This document shows, piece after piece, positions 1-8,732 of a stretch of DNA of 21,512 bases. Where the stretch lies: NCBI GenBank assembly GCA_051453625.1, contig JBOZIK010000001.1, forward strand, positions 29,690,616 to 29,712,127, written 5' to 3'. The notes below the pieces were generated by a model. That model saw only the letters and a program-made list of their open reading frames with translations. It did no database searches and was not told the DNA's origin. This DNA comes from Welwitschia mirabilis (Eukaryota > Gnetophyta > Gnetopsida > Welwitschiales). The position numbers were made by a program, and so were the translations under genes. Position 1 is the stretch's first letter; every line of letters starts with the position of its first letter.

Positions 1-80
1 CATAGGAACTAGGCATTTATCTATTAGTTTATCTACAAAACAACTCAAAATACCCTATTAAATACACTTAAGTTGGCGTC

Positions 81-578
81 GCAACAGATGCAAATTGGGC
101 TAGATGCAAAGATGATTGCAAGAGTACAAGTGATGAATGCTTTATCTTTGGAAATTATCTCACAGCTTGATATAGCAAAAAACAATATTCTATATCTTTT
201 TCTACTACTGAATCTGAGTACATAGCCATTTAAGCATTTTGTATTCAAACCTTGTGGATGAAAGAGATCTTAAGAGACTATGGGATAAACATCACAGAAG
301 TATCAATTCTTTGTAATAACTCAAGTGCAATTCAAATAGATCATAACTCAATCCAATACACTTGCACCAAGCACATCGATATCAGGTACCATTTTATTTG
401 TGAATTGGTATAAAATAAAATAATTTCATTAGAGTATGTATGTATAGAAGATCAATTGGCTGATATTTTTATAAAACCTTTATCTTCAGATTATTTTTTA
501 GCCCTTTACTATTTTCTGAGTATCAGTTCAAAAAGGACCTGTCACACCCAGCCTCATCTAAATAATAAAATTCAGTGA
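81..578 (+). pseudogene. Ty1/copia RNase H domain, C-terminal end of pol (decayed)
   Basis: Translation from 81 in one frame gives the copia RNase H signature in order: TDANWARCKDD, KSTSDECFIFGN, YSKKQYSISFSTTESEY, QTLWMKEILRDYGI, then TKHIDIRYHF and EDQLADIFIKPLS, followed by a short tail to a TGA at 576-578. RNase H degrades the RNA strand of the reverse-transcription intermediate. In-frame stops interrupt it: a TGA where a Trp is usual before YSKKQ, a TAA before AFCIQT, and a TAA after CELV. The usual Cys-Asp-Asn motif reads Cys-Asn-Asn (CNNSSA), so a catalytic Asp appears lost, as expected from a G-to-A change. The upstream part of the domain is poorly readable at the window edge. Confidence 0.9.
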
Positions 579-1130
579 GGGGGTCTAAATTTTTACTTAT
601 TATATATATTTGAACCTCGATTGATCTCTTTTCAAAGTAGGGCAACCGCTTTCTCTTAGTTTTCATATTGTTAAACTTTTCGTTTTATTAGATTGACTAA
701 AACATTCTGTAGGGTCAACTAGTTTAGTCTTAGTTTTTATTGTCAAATCCTGTAGCAACTAGGTTAACCAAAAAATTCATTTTAGTCGACCTCTTTTAAG
801 TAATATTCCCAATCACATCAGGTCAACCTCATCTTTTACCTAGATCAATTAAGTTTTATTCAGACTTCAACTATAAAATATCATCTTGTAGGGTTGACTA
901 CTCTATTCGCTGGGTTAATTACTACCTTACTATTAGGTTTTTAAAATTTTACATGGGTTGACTGACCTTTCGATCGGTAGCCTACGTTTAAGGTGGTGCG
1001 CTGCGGATTTTTAAAATCCACATGTCCTTTTCTTTTCTTATCTTTTTGGCGCCTCTTTTGTCATTTTCTGAGCTTTTGAGGGATCCTCTTCCACTTTTTC
1101 CATGTGATTTTTCTTAGATCTAGGCTTAAA
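579..1130 (+). other. Spacer between pol and env-like ORF, with GTYRAC-type motif array
   Basis: No coding signal is seen in this stretch. A G-run (GTGAGGGGGTC, 576-586) follows the pol stop, then an AT-rich stretch. Between 711 and 965 there are eight copies or near copies of a GGTCAAC/GGTTGAC word (near 711, 761, 782, 820, 841, 892, 911 and 955). Their spacings alternate between about 20 and 40-50 bp, the same architecture as the 67-bp array of the LTR. 980-1130 looks like a leader to the env-like start codon at 1131. Confidence 0.6.
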
Positions 1131-2168
1131 ATGGAATCTTCTTAGCTAGGAGAGGGATCCAGAAAAAGAAGAAAGAAAGCTGATATCAAACCTCTAGGAT
1201 GAGCACTAAACAGTTGAGGCATTTTGAAAAGTACTTTGAGACTAGCCCATATCTCTAGAGAGAACTTATGAGCTAATGTAATTTCTAAGCCTAAGAAAGA
1301 TCCAAACCCTGCTAGAAGAAGTCAAATGGGATTACTTTCTTCACATTTCTGGCACCTGCTATCCTTTAGTAACTCAGTTGTTCTATTCCAATGCTAGGCA
1401 TGATGCTTCTTAGTTAACCTTCATTATTATAGTCTTTGGTTAAAAAATACATATTACTGCAGATCTCATAGCTTTCCTTACTGGCCTTCCAAGAGGAAAC
1501 TAGGGTGAACACTGGTCCATGGCTAAGTCTCTTAAAGAGAAGGATGTAACCACTCACTATATGTGTGGCACATACATCACTTGAAAGAAGATCCTTAAAG
1601 CTTCCTAGCTTCTTTCAAGATTTCATCTTCTGCACCTCATTATGTTTTACAACTTTCTTCTAGTTGTTGGGCATAGAGATGAAATCTCCATCTATTGGTC
1701 TTTCTCCTTTATACATCGGACTAGAGAAGAGACATAGATGCACTTGGCATAATGCTCAAGCATATGGCCAACTAGCTTCAACTGCACAAACGGCGTGCCC
1801 TGCACTATTCTTTCCTCATTACTTAGATTTGTCATTACTTTGACATTCCACATCTCATTAGGCAGGAAATCTAGAAACCAATGGGACCTATCGATCATGC
1901 TACATTATCTAGGATGCATATTTTTGAGAAACCAGCCACTCCTTCTTGGCCTAAGATTAAGGTTTCTTAGACCTTCGAGATCCTCCATCTTTTGCATTGG
2001 ATCGATTCATGGACTCATCACATCAAAGAGGCACTGATTGTAAGTGGTACTCTAGTTGCTGACACCTCTCAGAGTGAGGGTGTTAGTCTTCTAAATCCTC
2101 TGAGTCCGATTAAGTCTAGTTATTTGTCATTATATCTTCTAATCTGTAGTTGTCCTTCTTGTCCTTGA
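1131..2168 (+). pseudogene. Envelope-position ORF, putative plant transposon protein type, copy 1 (decayed)
   Basis: The ATG at 1131 opens MESS*LGEGSRKRRKKA, a basic N-terminus with a TAG replacing a probable CAG. From 1318 another frame gives EVKWDYFLHISGTCYPLV, then ITADLIAFLTGLP, LLSRFHLLHLI, VVGHRDEISIYW, and after a frameshift RRDIDALGIMLKHMAN, YSFLIT and ICHYFDIPHLI. The order (FY near YPLV, G-LP, a GHRDE segment, then MLKHM) fits the plant 'putative transposon protein' domain found in the third ORF of SIRE-type elements. Function is unproven; the ORF sits where retroviral env would be. At least eight stops and two frameshifts make it non-functional. The product frame ends at TGA 2166-2168. 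Confidence 0.75.
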
Positions 2169-2175
2169 TTTCATC

Positions 2176-2188
2176 AAAAAGGGGGAGA
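2176..2188 (+). other. Purine tract AAAAAGGGGGAGA after env-like copy 1
   Basis: A 13-base all-purine run lies directly behind the env-like stop, in a context matching 3761-3773 behind copy 2. It resembles the polypurine tracts of SIRE-type elements, but no LTR start follows it here, so it may be a secondary tract or a remnant. Confidence 0.5.
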
Positions 2189-2254
2189 ACAATTTATACT
2201 GTTTTATCAATTCTTTTGTCACTTATTTGTATTGAAAATTGAGAAAATGTAACT

Positions 2255-2704
2255 NNNNNNNNNNNNNNNNNNNNNNNNNNNNNNNNNNNNNNNNNNNNNN
2301 NNNNNNNNNNNNNNNNNNNNNNNNNNNNNNNNNNNNNNNNNNNNNNNNNNNNNNNNNNNNNNNNNNNNNNNNNNNNNNNNNNNNNNNNNNNNNNNNNNNN
2401 NNNNNNNNNNNNNNNNNNNNNNNNNNNNNNNNNNNNNNNNNNNNNNNNNNNNNNNNNNNNNNNNNNNNNNNNNNNNNNNNNNNNNNNNNNNNNNNNNNNN
2501 NNNNNNNNNNNNNNNNNNNNNNNNNNNNNNNNNNNNNNNNNNNNNNNNNNNNNNNNNNNNNNNNNNNNNNNNNNNNNNNNNNNNNNNNNNNNNNNNNNNN
2601 NNNNNNNNNNNNNNNNNNNNNNNNNNNNNNNNNNNNNNNNNNNNNNNNNNNNNNNNNNNNNNNNNNNNNNNNNNNNNNNNNNNNNNNNNNNNNNNNNNNN
2701 NNNN
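2255..2704. other. Assembly gap (450 N)
   Basis: The gap separates env-like copy 1 and its downstream tail from copy 2, which begins abruptly at 2705. Any duplication junction, or a whole inserted segment, is hidden inside it. Confidence 1.
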
Positions 2705-3725
2705 ACATCTCCTTAGCTAGGAGAGGGATCCAGGAAAAGAAGAAAGGAAGCTACTATTAAACCTTAAAGTTATGTATTCTCCAGGATAAGCACTGAGTCA
2801 CTGAGGCATTTTGAGAATCACTTTGAAACTAGTCTCTAGGTTTGGAGAGAACCTGTGAGCCAATATAATTTTTAAGCCTAAGAGAGGTCTAGACTCTACT
2901 AGAAGAAGTCAACTTAGGTTACTTTATTTACATTTTTGATACTTACTACCCTCTGGTAACTAGGTTGTTCTATTCAAATTCTAGGTATGATGCTTCTTAG
3001 ATAATCTTCATTACTTTAGTCTTTGACCAAGAAATATGTGTCACTGTAGATATGATAGCTTTCCTCGCTGGCCTTTTCAGAGTAAACTGGGATGAGTACT
3101 AGTTTATGACTGACTCTTTTAAAGATAAGGATGCAGCCACTCACAATGTGTATGATACATACATCACTTGGAAGAAGACCCTTAAAGCTTCCTAGCTTCT
3201 TTCAAGATTTCATCTTCTACACCTTATCATGTCTTACAATCTCCTTCTAGTTGCTGAACATAGAGATTATTTCTCTAACTATTGGGTCTTTCTCCTTTAT
3301 GCACTAGATTGGAGAAGAGACATAGATGCTCTGGACTTAATGCTCAAGCATATGGTCAACCAGCTTTAGCCACACAAATGATGTACCTTGTCTTATCCTT
3401 TCTTCATTGCTTAGATTTGTTATTACTTTGACATTCTACATCTTATCAAGTAGGAGATCTAGAAGCCAATGGGGTCTATCAACCATACCACATTGTCTAG
3501 GATGCACATTTTTGAGGAACTGATCGCTTCTTCTTGGCCTAAGTTTAAGGCCTCTCAGACCTCAGAGATCCTTCATCTTATACATTAGATCGATTCATAA
3601 ACTCATCACATCAAGGATGCACTTACTGGAAGTGGTACTCCAGTTGCTGACACCTCTCATAGTAAGGGTGCTTAATCTTCTAAATCCTCTAAGTCTAATT
3701 TAGTCTTTTTGTTTGTCTATATTCA
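2705..3725 (+). pseudogene. Envelope-position ORF, putative plant transposon protein type, copy 2 (decayed)
   Basis: The segment is homologous to 1131-2168 along its whole length, roughly 80% identical by eye. It starts inside the N-terminal LGEGSRKRRKEA motif, its first bases being lost in the gap. Where copy 1 is broken, copy 2 is often intact: DWRRDIDALDLMLKHMVN followed by QL, ITWKKTLKAS, and SSWPKFKASQTS. Conversely it has private stops (for example Q-L-TAG-P-H-K-TGA, K-TAG-E-I) where copy 1 is open. Several TAG codons are shared by both copies. The length is about 340 codons. It is a dead second copy; whether it belongs to the same element or to a separate one is not decidable because the gap hides the junction. 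Confidence 0.75.
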
Positions 3726-4008
3726 AATTTTAGCTATTCTCCTCGTCCTTGATTTTATTAAAAAGGGGGAAAACATTTTGTAACTTTTTGTCACTTCTTT
3801 GTATTACAAATTGGAAAAATGTACCTTTTACCATGTAATGAAATTTTTTTAAGTAATATAAAGACAATTATTTTTGTGAAAATTTTTTTGATCTTTTTGA
3901 TACAAAACTTATTTAAATTTAATCTTATTCCAAGATAAATGAGTTAGGGGAAGAACCCATATGTCAAATTAGTACTTTTCCTCAATCAATGACAAAGGGG
4001 AAGTTTTT
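3726..4008 (+). other. 3' non-coding region of element A with two purine tracts
   Basis: The stretch holds AAAAAGGGGGAAA (about 3761-3773), an AT-rich stretch homologous at its start to the tail of copy 1, and a second tract GACAAAGGGGAAG (3991-4003). The second lies next to the inferred LTR start and is the better candidate for the plus-strand primer (PPT). No coding signal is visible. Confidence 0.55.
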
Positions 4009-4250
4009 TGAGAACCCTTTATCATTGGTTAATTTAATAAGTTTTTGTAGTTAGTCTTTTATGCAGGTATTTCTCAGCACTGAGTGACCAACTTATAATG
4101 TTAGGTGACTGACTGTTAAAGAACTGTGACACTCCTTTAGGATCAAGAAATCACACATGTAACACTAGGTGATTGAACTAACACAACTTAAAGAAGACCG
4201 GTTCAAACATGAACAACTCCTATTCATACACAAGCGACCACATTTCATGT

Positions 4251-4585
4251 AGTGAGATCTAATCTAATAGCTAAATGGGTGATTGACAGTATTCTTATGG
4301 GTAATCACATCACACACAGTAAGATCCAATCTGATATTAGGATGGGTGACTGACTGTATTCCTATGGGCGACCGAATCACATGCACTAAGATCTAATCTA
4401 ATAGCAGGACAGGTGACTGAAAGTATTCCTATGGGAAACTGCATTACACACAGTAAGACTCTATCTAGTAGCAGTACAGGTGGCCAACAATATTATGATG
4501 GATGACCATATGACAATTGATAGAATCTAAATCTGTAATTATAAGGTTGACCGAAGAACATGATAACAAGCAACCGCATTCTGCC
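4251..4585 (+). repeat. 67-bp tandem repeat, five units, in LTR U3
   Basis: Units of exactly 67 bp start at 4251, 4318, 4385, 4452 and 4519. Each opens with AGTAAGATCTAATCTAATAG or a close variant and carries two motif sites: GGTGACTGA-like near position 28 and GGGCGACCGA-like about 22 bp later. Units 1-3 are well conserved, unit 4 moderately and unit 5 weakly. Degenerate paired sites continue to about 4760, and one degenerate unit may precede 4251. Tandem U3 repeats are typically enhancer-like in plant LTRs; that role is inferred here. Confidence 0.85.
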
Positions 4586-4900
4586 CAAAATCTTCCCTCA
4601 TGAGGTCGACTGAATAAAAATGATTAGGGAAACCTATTTAAGGTTGATTACTTATTGACATAAGGGCAACTAAATTTGCTCCTATTCTATACTAAGAATC
4701 TATGGTAAGCAAGGACGACTAAATGGTATAATAAGGGCAATCATAGAGGCGTCCCACCGAGTCTCACATAATGTTGACTGTACGATGGAAAAATATAACT
4801 GTTATGAATACAATGATTTATTAGAAAAAGTGTAATGGTTCCTTTAAAAGCATAATGATTCACTACTTCCCATGAAAACAGTTACGTTGTATGTCTTCAG

Positions 4901-4908
4901 TATAAAAG
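4901..4908 (+). promoter_or_regulatory. TATA box of LTR A
   Basis: CTTCAGTATAAAAGCTCTCC is a strong plant TATA context located about 890 bp into the LTR, downstream of the U3 array. Transcription (start of R) would be expected about 25-32 bp downstream. Position and sequence fit; activity is not shown. Confidence 0.6.
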
Positions 4909-5370
4909 CTCTCCTCTAATTAATAGAGGATAATACATTGATTGTAAAATGCAATATTGAAAAGAAGAACTATTATACTCTCTCATAGTACATCTAAACA
5001 ATCTTTAAGATCAAATTTCTATTTTGCTTGTATCATTGCACCTTCTTTAGAAGAAGAGATTGTTGTACCTTATAGAAGATATCTGTGCATTTGTGCATCC
5101 TTCTTTCTTTCATTCATCTATGATTGAGGATAAGCCTTAAAATCCTCTTTGGTTATGAAAGGTTATTTGGTAAGCTTGAAAACCATTCTTGGTAGCTAAT
5201 ATATGCCAGCAAACATAAGGAGTCTAGAAAGCTAAAGGGTGGTATCTATCCATCATTAAATACCTTATTTTTCGTATTCTTTTAAATTTATCATATTTGC
5301 AGGTTGTAAAGAATAAGGAAACATGTTTTAAAAGACCTATTCAACCTTGTCTAGGGTTGATCCTTGACTT

Positions 5371-5763
5371 TTACTTCTGTATTATTGTCCATTTCTAGGT
5401 AAACTTCCCTTAATTTTTTATATTCTCCATTAATATAAACTTTTAGTCAGAAATCATTAGATTCTTCTATTGTTAAAACCTTAGCTTCATCATCATTAGG
5501 ATCATTTAAAAATGTAGATATAATATTGAATTATTTTCTTTCCTATATTTTTATAGAAGTATCTAGTTATTTTATAAAATTCTTATTTAATTGGTTATCA
5601 ACTAAAGGATAATAACTTGATTATATTTTCAACATAAATATTTTGTCATGATTCTTTTATCATTTTCTATTCTTGAAAGATTTATTTTACTTACTCCTTT
5701 TTTAAATCTCTTTTCTAAGTTTGATAAAATTCTATCTACTATTTCTTTAAATAAAGATGACAT
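5371..5763 (-). pseudogene. Minus-strand coding-like remnant of unknown identity (element F)
   Basis: On the minus strand an ATG at 5763 opens MSSLFKEIVDRILSNLEKRF and runs about 43 codons through KINLSRIENDKRIMTKYL to a stop. A second frame then continues through SSYYPLVDNQL and, after more stops, NDPNDDEAKVLTIEES and YINGEYKKLREVYLEMD as far as the end of LTR A. The charged, helix-rich N-terminus and short reading blocks separated by single stops look like a decayed gene rather than random AT-rich DNA. I do not recognise the family. A retroelement gag or a pararetrovirus-like protein are possibilities only. A PBS-like word about 150 bp upstream (5908-5925) would suit a retroelement. Element A seems to have inserted into it. 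Confidence 0.35.
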
Positions 5764-7400
5764 TATCACAACACAAAATGTTTAAAGATTTATCTTGTTA
5801 AAAGGTATGTTATATGATTTTTTTTAAATAAATATAAAAAACAACTACAAAAATAGTCAGCTATCCTAAATAGACTTAACTATAACCTTGATAACTTGAA
5901 GACATGCCCTTCTTCTTGTACCAAATTGATGGAATGAGAGATTAAGATTATTTATGTTGATTTATAACATCAAACTATGTAAAAGATGGAATAATACATG
6001 TTGTTACAATCTCAATCTCATAGAGCTATTATAGAGATATTTTATTTCAGAGAAGGCCTTAAAGGATCTAGTTTAATTAAATATGAAGTCTATGTTTAGG
6101 TTTATTATTTAGATTACTGAAGATAACTTCTTGTAGAAATTAATGATTCTATAAAACTTGTAAAGATTATCTCTTAGAATAGTAAAATACTTTGTTAATT
6201 TATCCAACTAATTATGTTCATATAATATCAGATTAGAGGTTTATGTAACATAAGGTAACAGAATAATGATGGATAATACCTATTTTTAAGCAATGTTATA
6301 TCCTAAATACCTAATTAGTAATTGATATAGGAGAAAGAGAGAAGAAAATCTTACTTTTTTAAGTTATATAATAGGTCACAATACCTTTTAGCATGCAAAC
6401 AAACCAAAATAGGATTCTAAAAGATAATTTTTTAGTTTTAAAATATGTAATCAATGATAAAATAAAATCATAATACAACCATAATTATTTTTAGAAATGT
6501 AATTCTTATACTATGACAAATAAACTGATTATAAATAGTGTTTTCTTCATAGGTCACAGCTAAAATAAATAAGAGTGCTTCAATGGTGATCCTATCTTGA
6601 TATCATTTTTGGGTGTTATGCAAAAAGTGCCAAAAATCCATCTAATGATAGCTATAGATATATTCATACAAGTTCTAAGTTTTGAGAGGAAGGACACCTA
6701 TACAAAAATGAGCAATAGCTATTCCTATATTAAGGAAGTGCATTGCCACTTGTTATGCATGAATTTAGTGGATTTTAAATAGATTTCCCATAATTATCTC
6801 CACTTCTAATGTGACATTTACATATAATGGATTTGTTTTTCTTCTTTCCACAATGATTTGCTATCATGTTCCAATCTTTAAACTATAAAAATTAGCCTAA
6901 GAATTATTAAATAAAAGTAAATAACATAGTTAAATTTAATGTCTTCTATGTAAAAGGAATCATTATAAATGGCTAAATATTTAGAGGTGATAAAAGTTTT
7001 ATCCTGATGTTATTCTTTGGATATTAATTCTAAATATATTATCTTGATTAAGTTACAATTAAATTCCTCTTTCTTATCATGATAAAAATAATGGCATGCT
7101 ATTGAAAATCTAAGCATTTATTTCTTGATTTTATGAAGTTATCAGGAATGATTATTTTTGGAATTTGAATAGACTATATATTATGACTAACTTGTCTTCT
7201 TTTTGCTTATGTTAAAGAACTTAATTCTTATATGCATCTTTTTAATAATTATTACTTTGCAAATAAGTTATTACTATTTTAATGAAATATTATGTAGCCA
7301 GTGGCTAGATAAAATAATGATTTAAGAATATGGAATTATTATCACTTTTTTTCATGATGGTGTCTCTTTATATTCTTGTATCTCTTCACACCCTCACATT
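5764..7400. other. AT-rich, CpG-free non-coding DNA
   Basis: I find no convincing coding, RNA or terminal-repeat structure. On the minus strand TTTGGTACAAGAAGAAGG (about 5908-5925) followed by ATG TCT TCA (from 5905) resembles an LTR end, a primer-binding site and a gag start, which would make about 5926-6300 a minus-strand LTR; the match to tRNA-iMet is poor. The open stretch 6597-6782 (+) has no recognisable motif. The whole region, and its flanks from 5275 to 7941, lacks any CG dinucleotide. Confidence 0.5.
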
Positions 7401-7407
7401 CTCTTAC

Positions 7408-7415
7408 TATAAATA
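7408..7415 (+). promoter_or_regulatory. TATA box of an LTR-like or gene-like promoter
   Basis: TTACTATAAATAGGAC is followed by a C/T-rich start region (TTCCTTCTTCTCTCATTTTC). About 150 bp further AATTTAG/GTATGG resembles a splice donor after a short untranslated exon. No ORF follows that I can recognise. It may be the promoter of an old LTR or of a lost gene. Confidence 0.35.
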
Positions 7416-7875
7416 GGACTTCCTTCTTCTCTCATTTTCACATATTTGACAAGTCTTTGTTATTAAATCTTGACTACTTTAAACTTAAAGCTTAAGAAAC
7501 TTTAGAGCTTTTAACTCCTCAAAGAGATTTGAAGTCCTTAGAAATTACATCTAAATTTAGGTATGGTCACATTTAGTTCTTGCATCCTTGAGTGGTCCTA
7601 TTATTTAATGCATTTTTAATGTATAGTTATGTTGTTTGTTCATTTTCTTAGAATCATCTTAAGATTATTTAAAAGTACATCTTACCACTTCTTAATGAAT
7701 TTTCTATCTTTATCATGAGTTATAATTTCTATTATCTTCTTGTAAAATTATTAGAAAATTGAATGAAAATGTAATTCAAGTTATTATTTTTGAGGATCTA
7801 CACTTTTATTAATATATCTTACTTATACTTCTTATGATATCTTGGATTTTTATGATCTGATATAAATGAGTATTT
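7416..7875. other. Transcribed-leader-like AT-rich DNA, no coding content seen
   Basis: The stretch follows the 7408 TATA box. A possible splice donor lies at 7560/7561 (TTTAG/GTATGG). Otherwise I see nothing but AT-rich sequence. Confidence 0.3.
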
Positions 7876-8120
7876 CATAGATTACCAAATGAGGTAGTGG
7901 AATTAACAAAATCACAAATTGCTAAATGATGTAGTGGGATCCGTAGATCACCAAATGAGATGATGGAGTAAGAGAATATAATAAATTCACAAATTGCTAG
8001 ATGAGGAAATAGACCACATAGATCATTGAATGAGGAAGTGAAGGGAATTTAAAAAATACATATATGAGAAATTTATAGAAAAACTAGTTATTCTCATATC
8101 ATTTCTATAAGATTATCATT
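7876..8120 (+). repeat. Alternating 26-bp minisatellite plus conserved tail, block 1
   Basis: Five related units occur near 7876, 7912, 7942, 7987 and 8017, all built on CCAAATGAGGTAGTGG. Two subtypes alternate: CATAGATCACCAAATGAGG and TCACAAATTGCTAAATGATG. Spacing is irregular (30-45 bp). A tail at 8069-8120 (ATTTATAGAAAAAC..TTATTCTCATATCATTTC) recurs after a second block at 8681-8732. Confidence 0.65.
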
Positions 8121-8395
8121 AAAAGTCTTGATTCTTACCTTATCAAACAAAGTGAAAGAGGACTTTGTGATGCGAAATTAATTGGGAAAGGAAAACTTAA
8201 AAATCAAATCAGAAAATTACATTACATGTTTAGACAAATTAGTAATTTAAGATAAAGAAAAGTAATTATTAATACATAATTATCAATTTCCAATTTTAAA
8301 AAAGAAAAACATGTGCTTAAGTACAATGATAAGAAAGAAACATAGTGTTCGTAAGACTCAGAACTACATCAATAGTCATAGGTCTCTGTGTGGAG
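8121..8395. other. AT-rich non-coding DNA
   Basis: No gene or structure is recognised. The stretch lies between the first minisatellite block and the possible minus-strand exon. Confidence 0.4.
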
Positions 8396-8474
8396 AGGAC
8401 CAGAACTCAACCTCCATTTCAATATCACCATTGTCACCTATCTCCAGTGGTGGATTAATGATAGCCTCATTAAC
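8396..8474 (-). other. Possible minus-strand exon fragment (26 codons)
   Basis: On the minus strand a TTTCTTTTCATAG acceptor-like sequence (AG at 8475-8476) is followed by an open frame reading NEAIINPPLEIGDNGDIEME and then VEFWSSPHRDL before TGA at 8396-8398. The composition is less AT-biased than its surroundings and the acidic, motif-like wording looks coding. It is very short, no partner exon is found, and the 106-N gap starts 22 bp upstream of it. I do not recognise the protein. Confidence 0.25.
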
Positions 8475-8496
8475 CTATGAAAAGAAATAAGATATA

Positions 8497-8602
8497 NNNN
8501 NNNNNNNNNNNNNNNNNNNNNNNNNNNNNNNNNNNNNNNNNNNNNNNNNNNNNNNNNNNNNNNNNNNNNNNNNNNNNNNNNNNNNNNNNNNNNNNNNNNN
8601 NN
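8497..8602. other. Assembly gap (106 N)
   Basis: The gap lies just before the second minisatellite block, so the array or its duplication junction may have caused the break. Confidence 1.
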
Positions 8603-8732
8603 ATCCATAAATTACTAAATGAGGTAGTGAACCCATAGATTCCCAAATGATGTAGTGGAGGAAAATGAAAAATATATTAAACATTTATAGAAAAATAGCT
8701 TATTCTCAAATCATTTCCATAAGATGATCATT
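8603..8732 (+). repeat. Minisatellite plus conserved tail, block 2
   Basis: Two further units (near 8603 and 8632; AAATGAGGTAGTG and AAATGATGTAGTGG) are followed by a tail at 8681-8732 that matches 8069-8120 with a handful of substitutions. Together they show a local duplication with an offset of about 612 bp, counting the gap as given. Confidence 0.65.

Larger units (their letters stand above)
1..5370 (+). mobile_element. Element A: 3' half of a SIRE/Maximus-like Ty1/copia retrotransposon
   Basis: Read left to right the segment has the order expected for the 3' half of an envelope-carrying copia element: RNase H end of pol (81-578), spacer, envelope-position ORF (twice), purine-rich tracts, then a long LTR of about 1.36 kb ending near 5370. 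The 5' LTR, gag, protease, integrase and RT lie outside the window. All coding parts have stops and frameshifts, so the copy is dead. The right end is placed where the LTR-like CTAGGGTTGATCC block gives way to a minus-strand coding-like remnant; it is uncertain by about 10 bp. Lineage is inferred from RNase H plus the position and type of the third ORF. Confidence 0.75.
4009..5370 (+). repeat. 3' LTR of element A
   Basis: The start is placed at TGAGAACCC just after the purine tract, and the end near the CTAGGGTTGATCC block, which parallels the CTCTAG...TTCTCGATCCTATCA ends of LTRs C and D at 17762 and 19133. The resulting 1.36 kb is close to the 1.3 kb of LTR C. U3 holds a motif array (4060-4790), then a TATA box at 4901. 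The R/U5 part (about 4930-5370) has TTGTACC and AAAATCCTC blocks of the sort seen in SIRE-type LTRs. Boundaries are uncertain by about 15 bp because no second LTR of the element is in the window. Confidence 0.6.

Noticed and set aside
45-248. Minus-strand ORF of 67 codons
   Set aside because: It is the antisense shadow of the copia RNase H, which has clear motifs on the plus strand.
1795-2037. Plus-strand ORF of 80 codons and the minus-strand ORF 1692-1898
   Set aside because: Both are out of frame with the recognisable env-like protein; they lack motifs of their own.
2176-2254. LTR start after the purine tract at 2176-2188
   Set aside because: The following bases match the tail of copy 2 at 3761-3830, which is not LTR, and no TG-start or promoter is seen before the gap.
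2223-2760. Open reading frames spanning the N gap on both strands
   Set aside because: They are open only because N has no stop codon; real flanking codons are few and the + strand DNA is env-like tail and copy 2 in other frames.
4251-4585. CRISPR-like array
   Set aside because: The 67-bp units are repeated along their whole length with no unique spacers, and the context is a plant LTR.
6597-6782. Plus-strand ORF of 61 codons
   Set aside because: No motif, no upstream signal and AT-rich composition; an ORF of this length is expected by chance.
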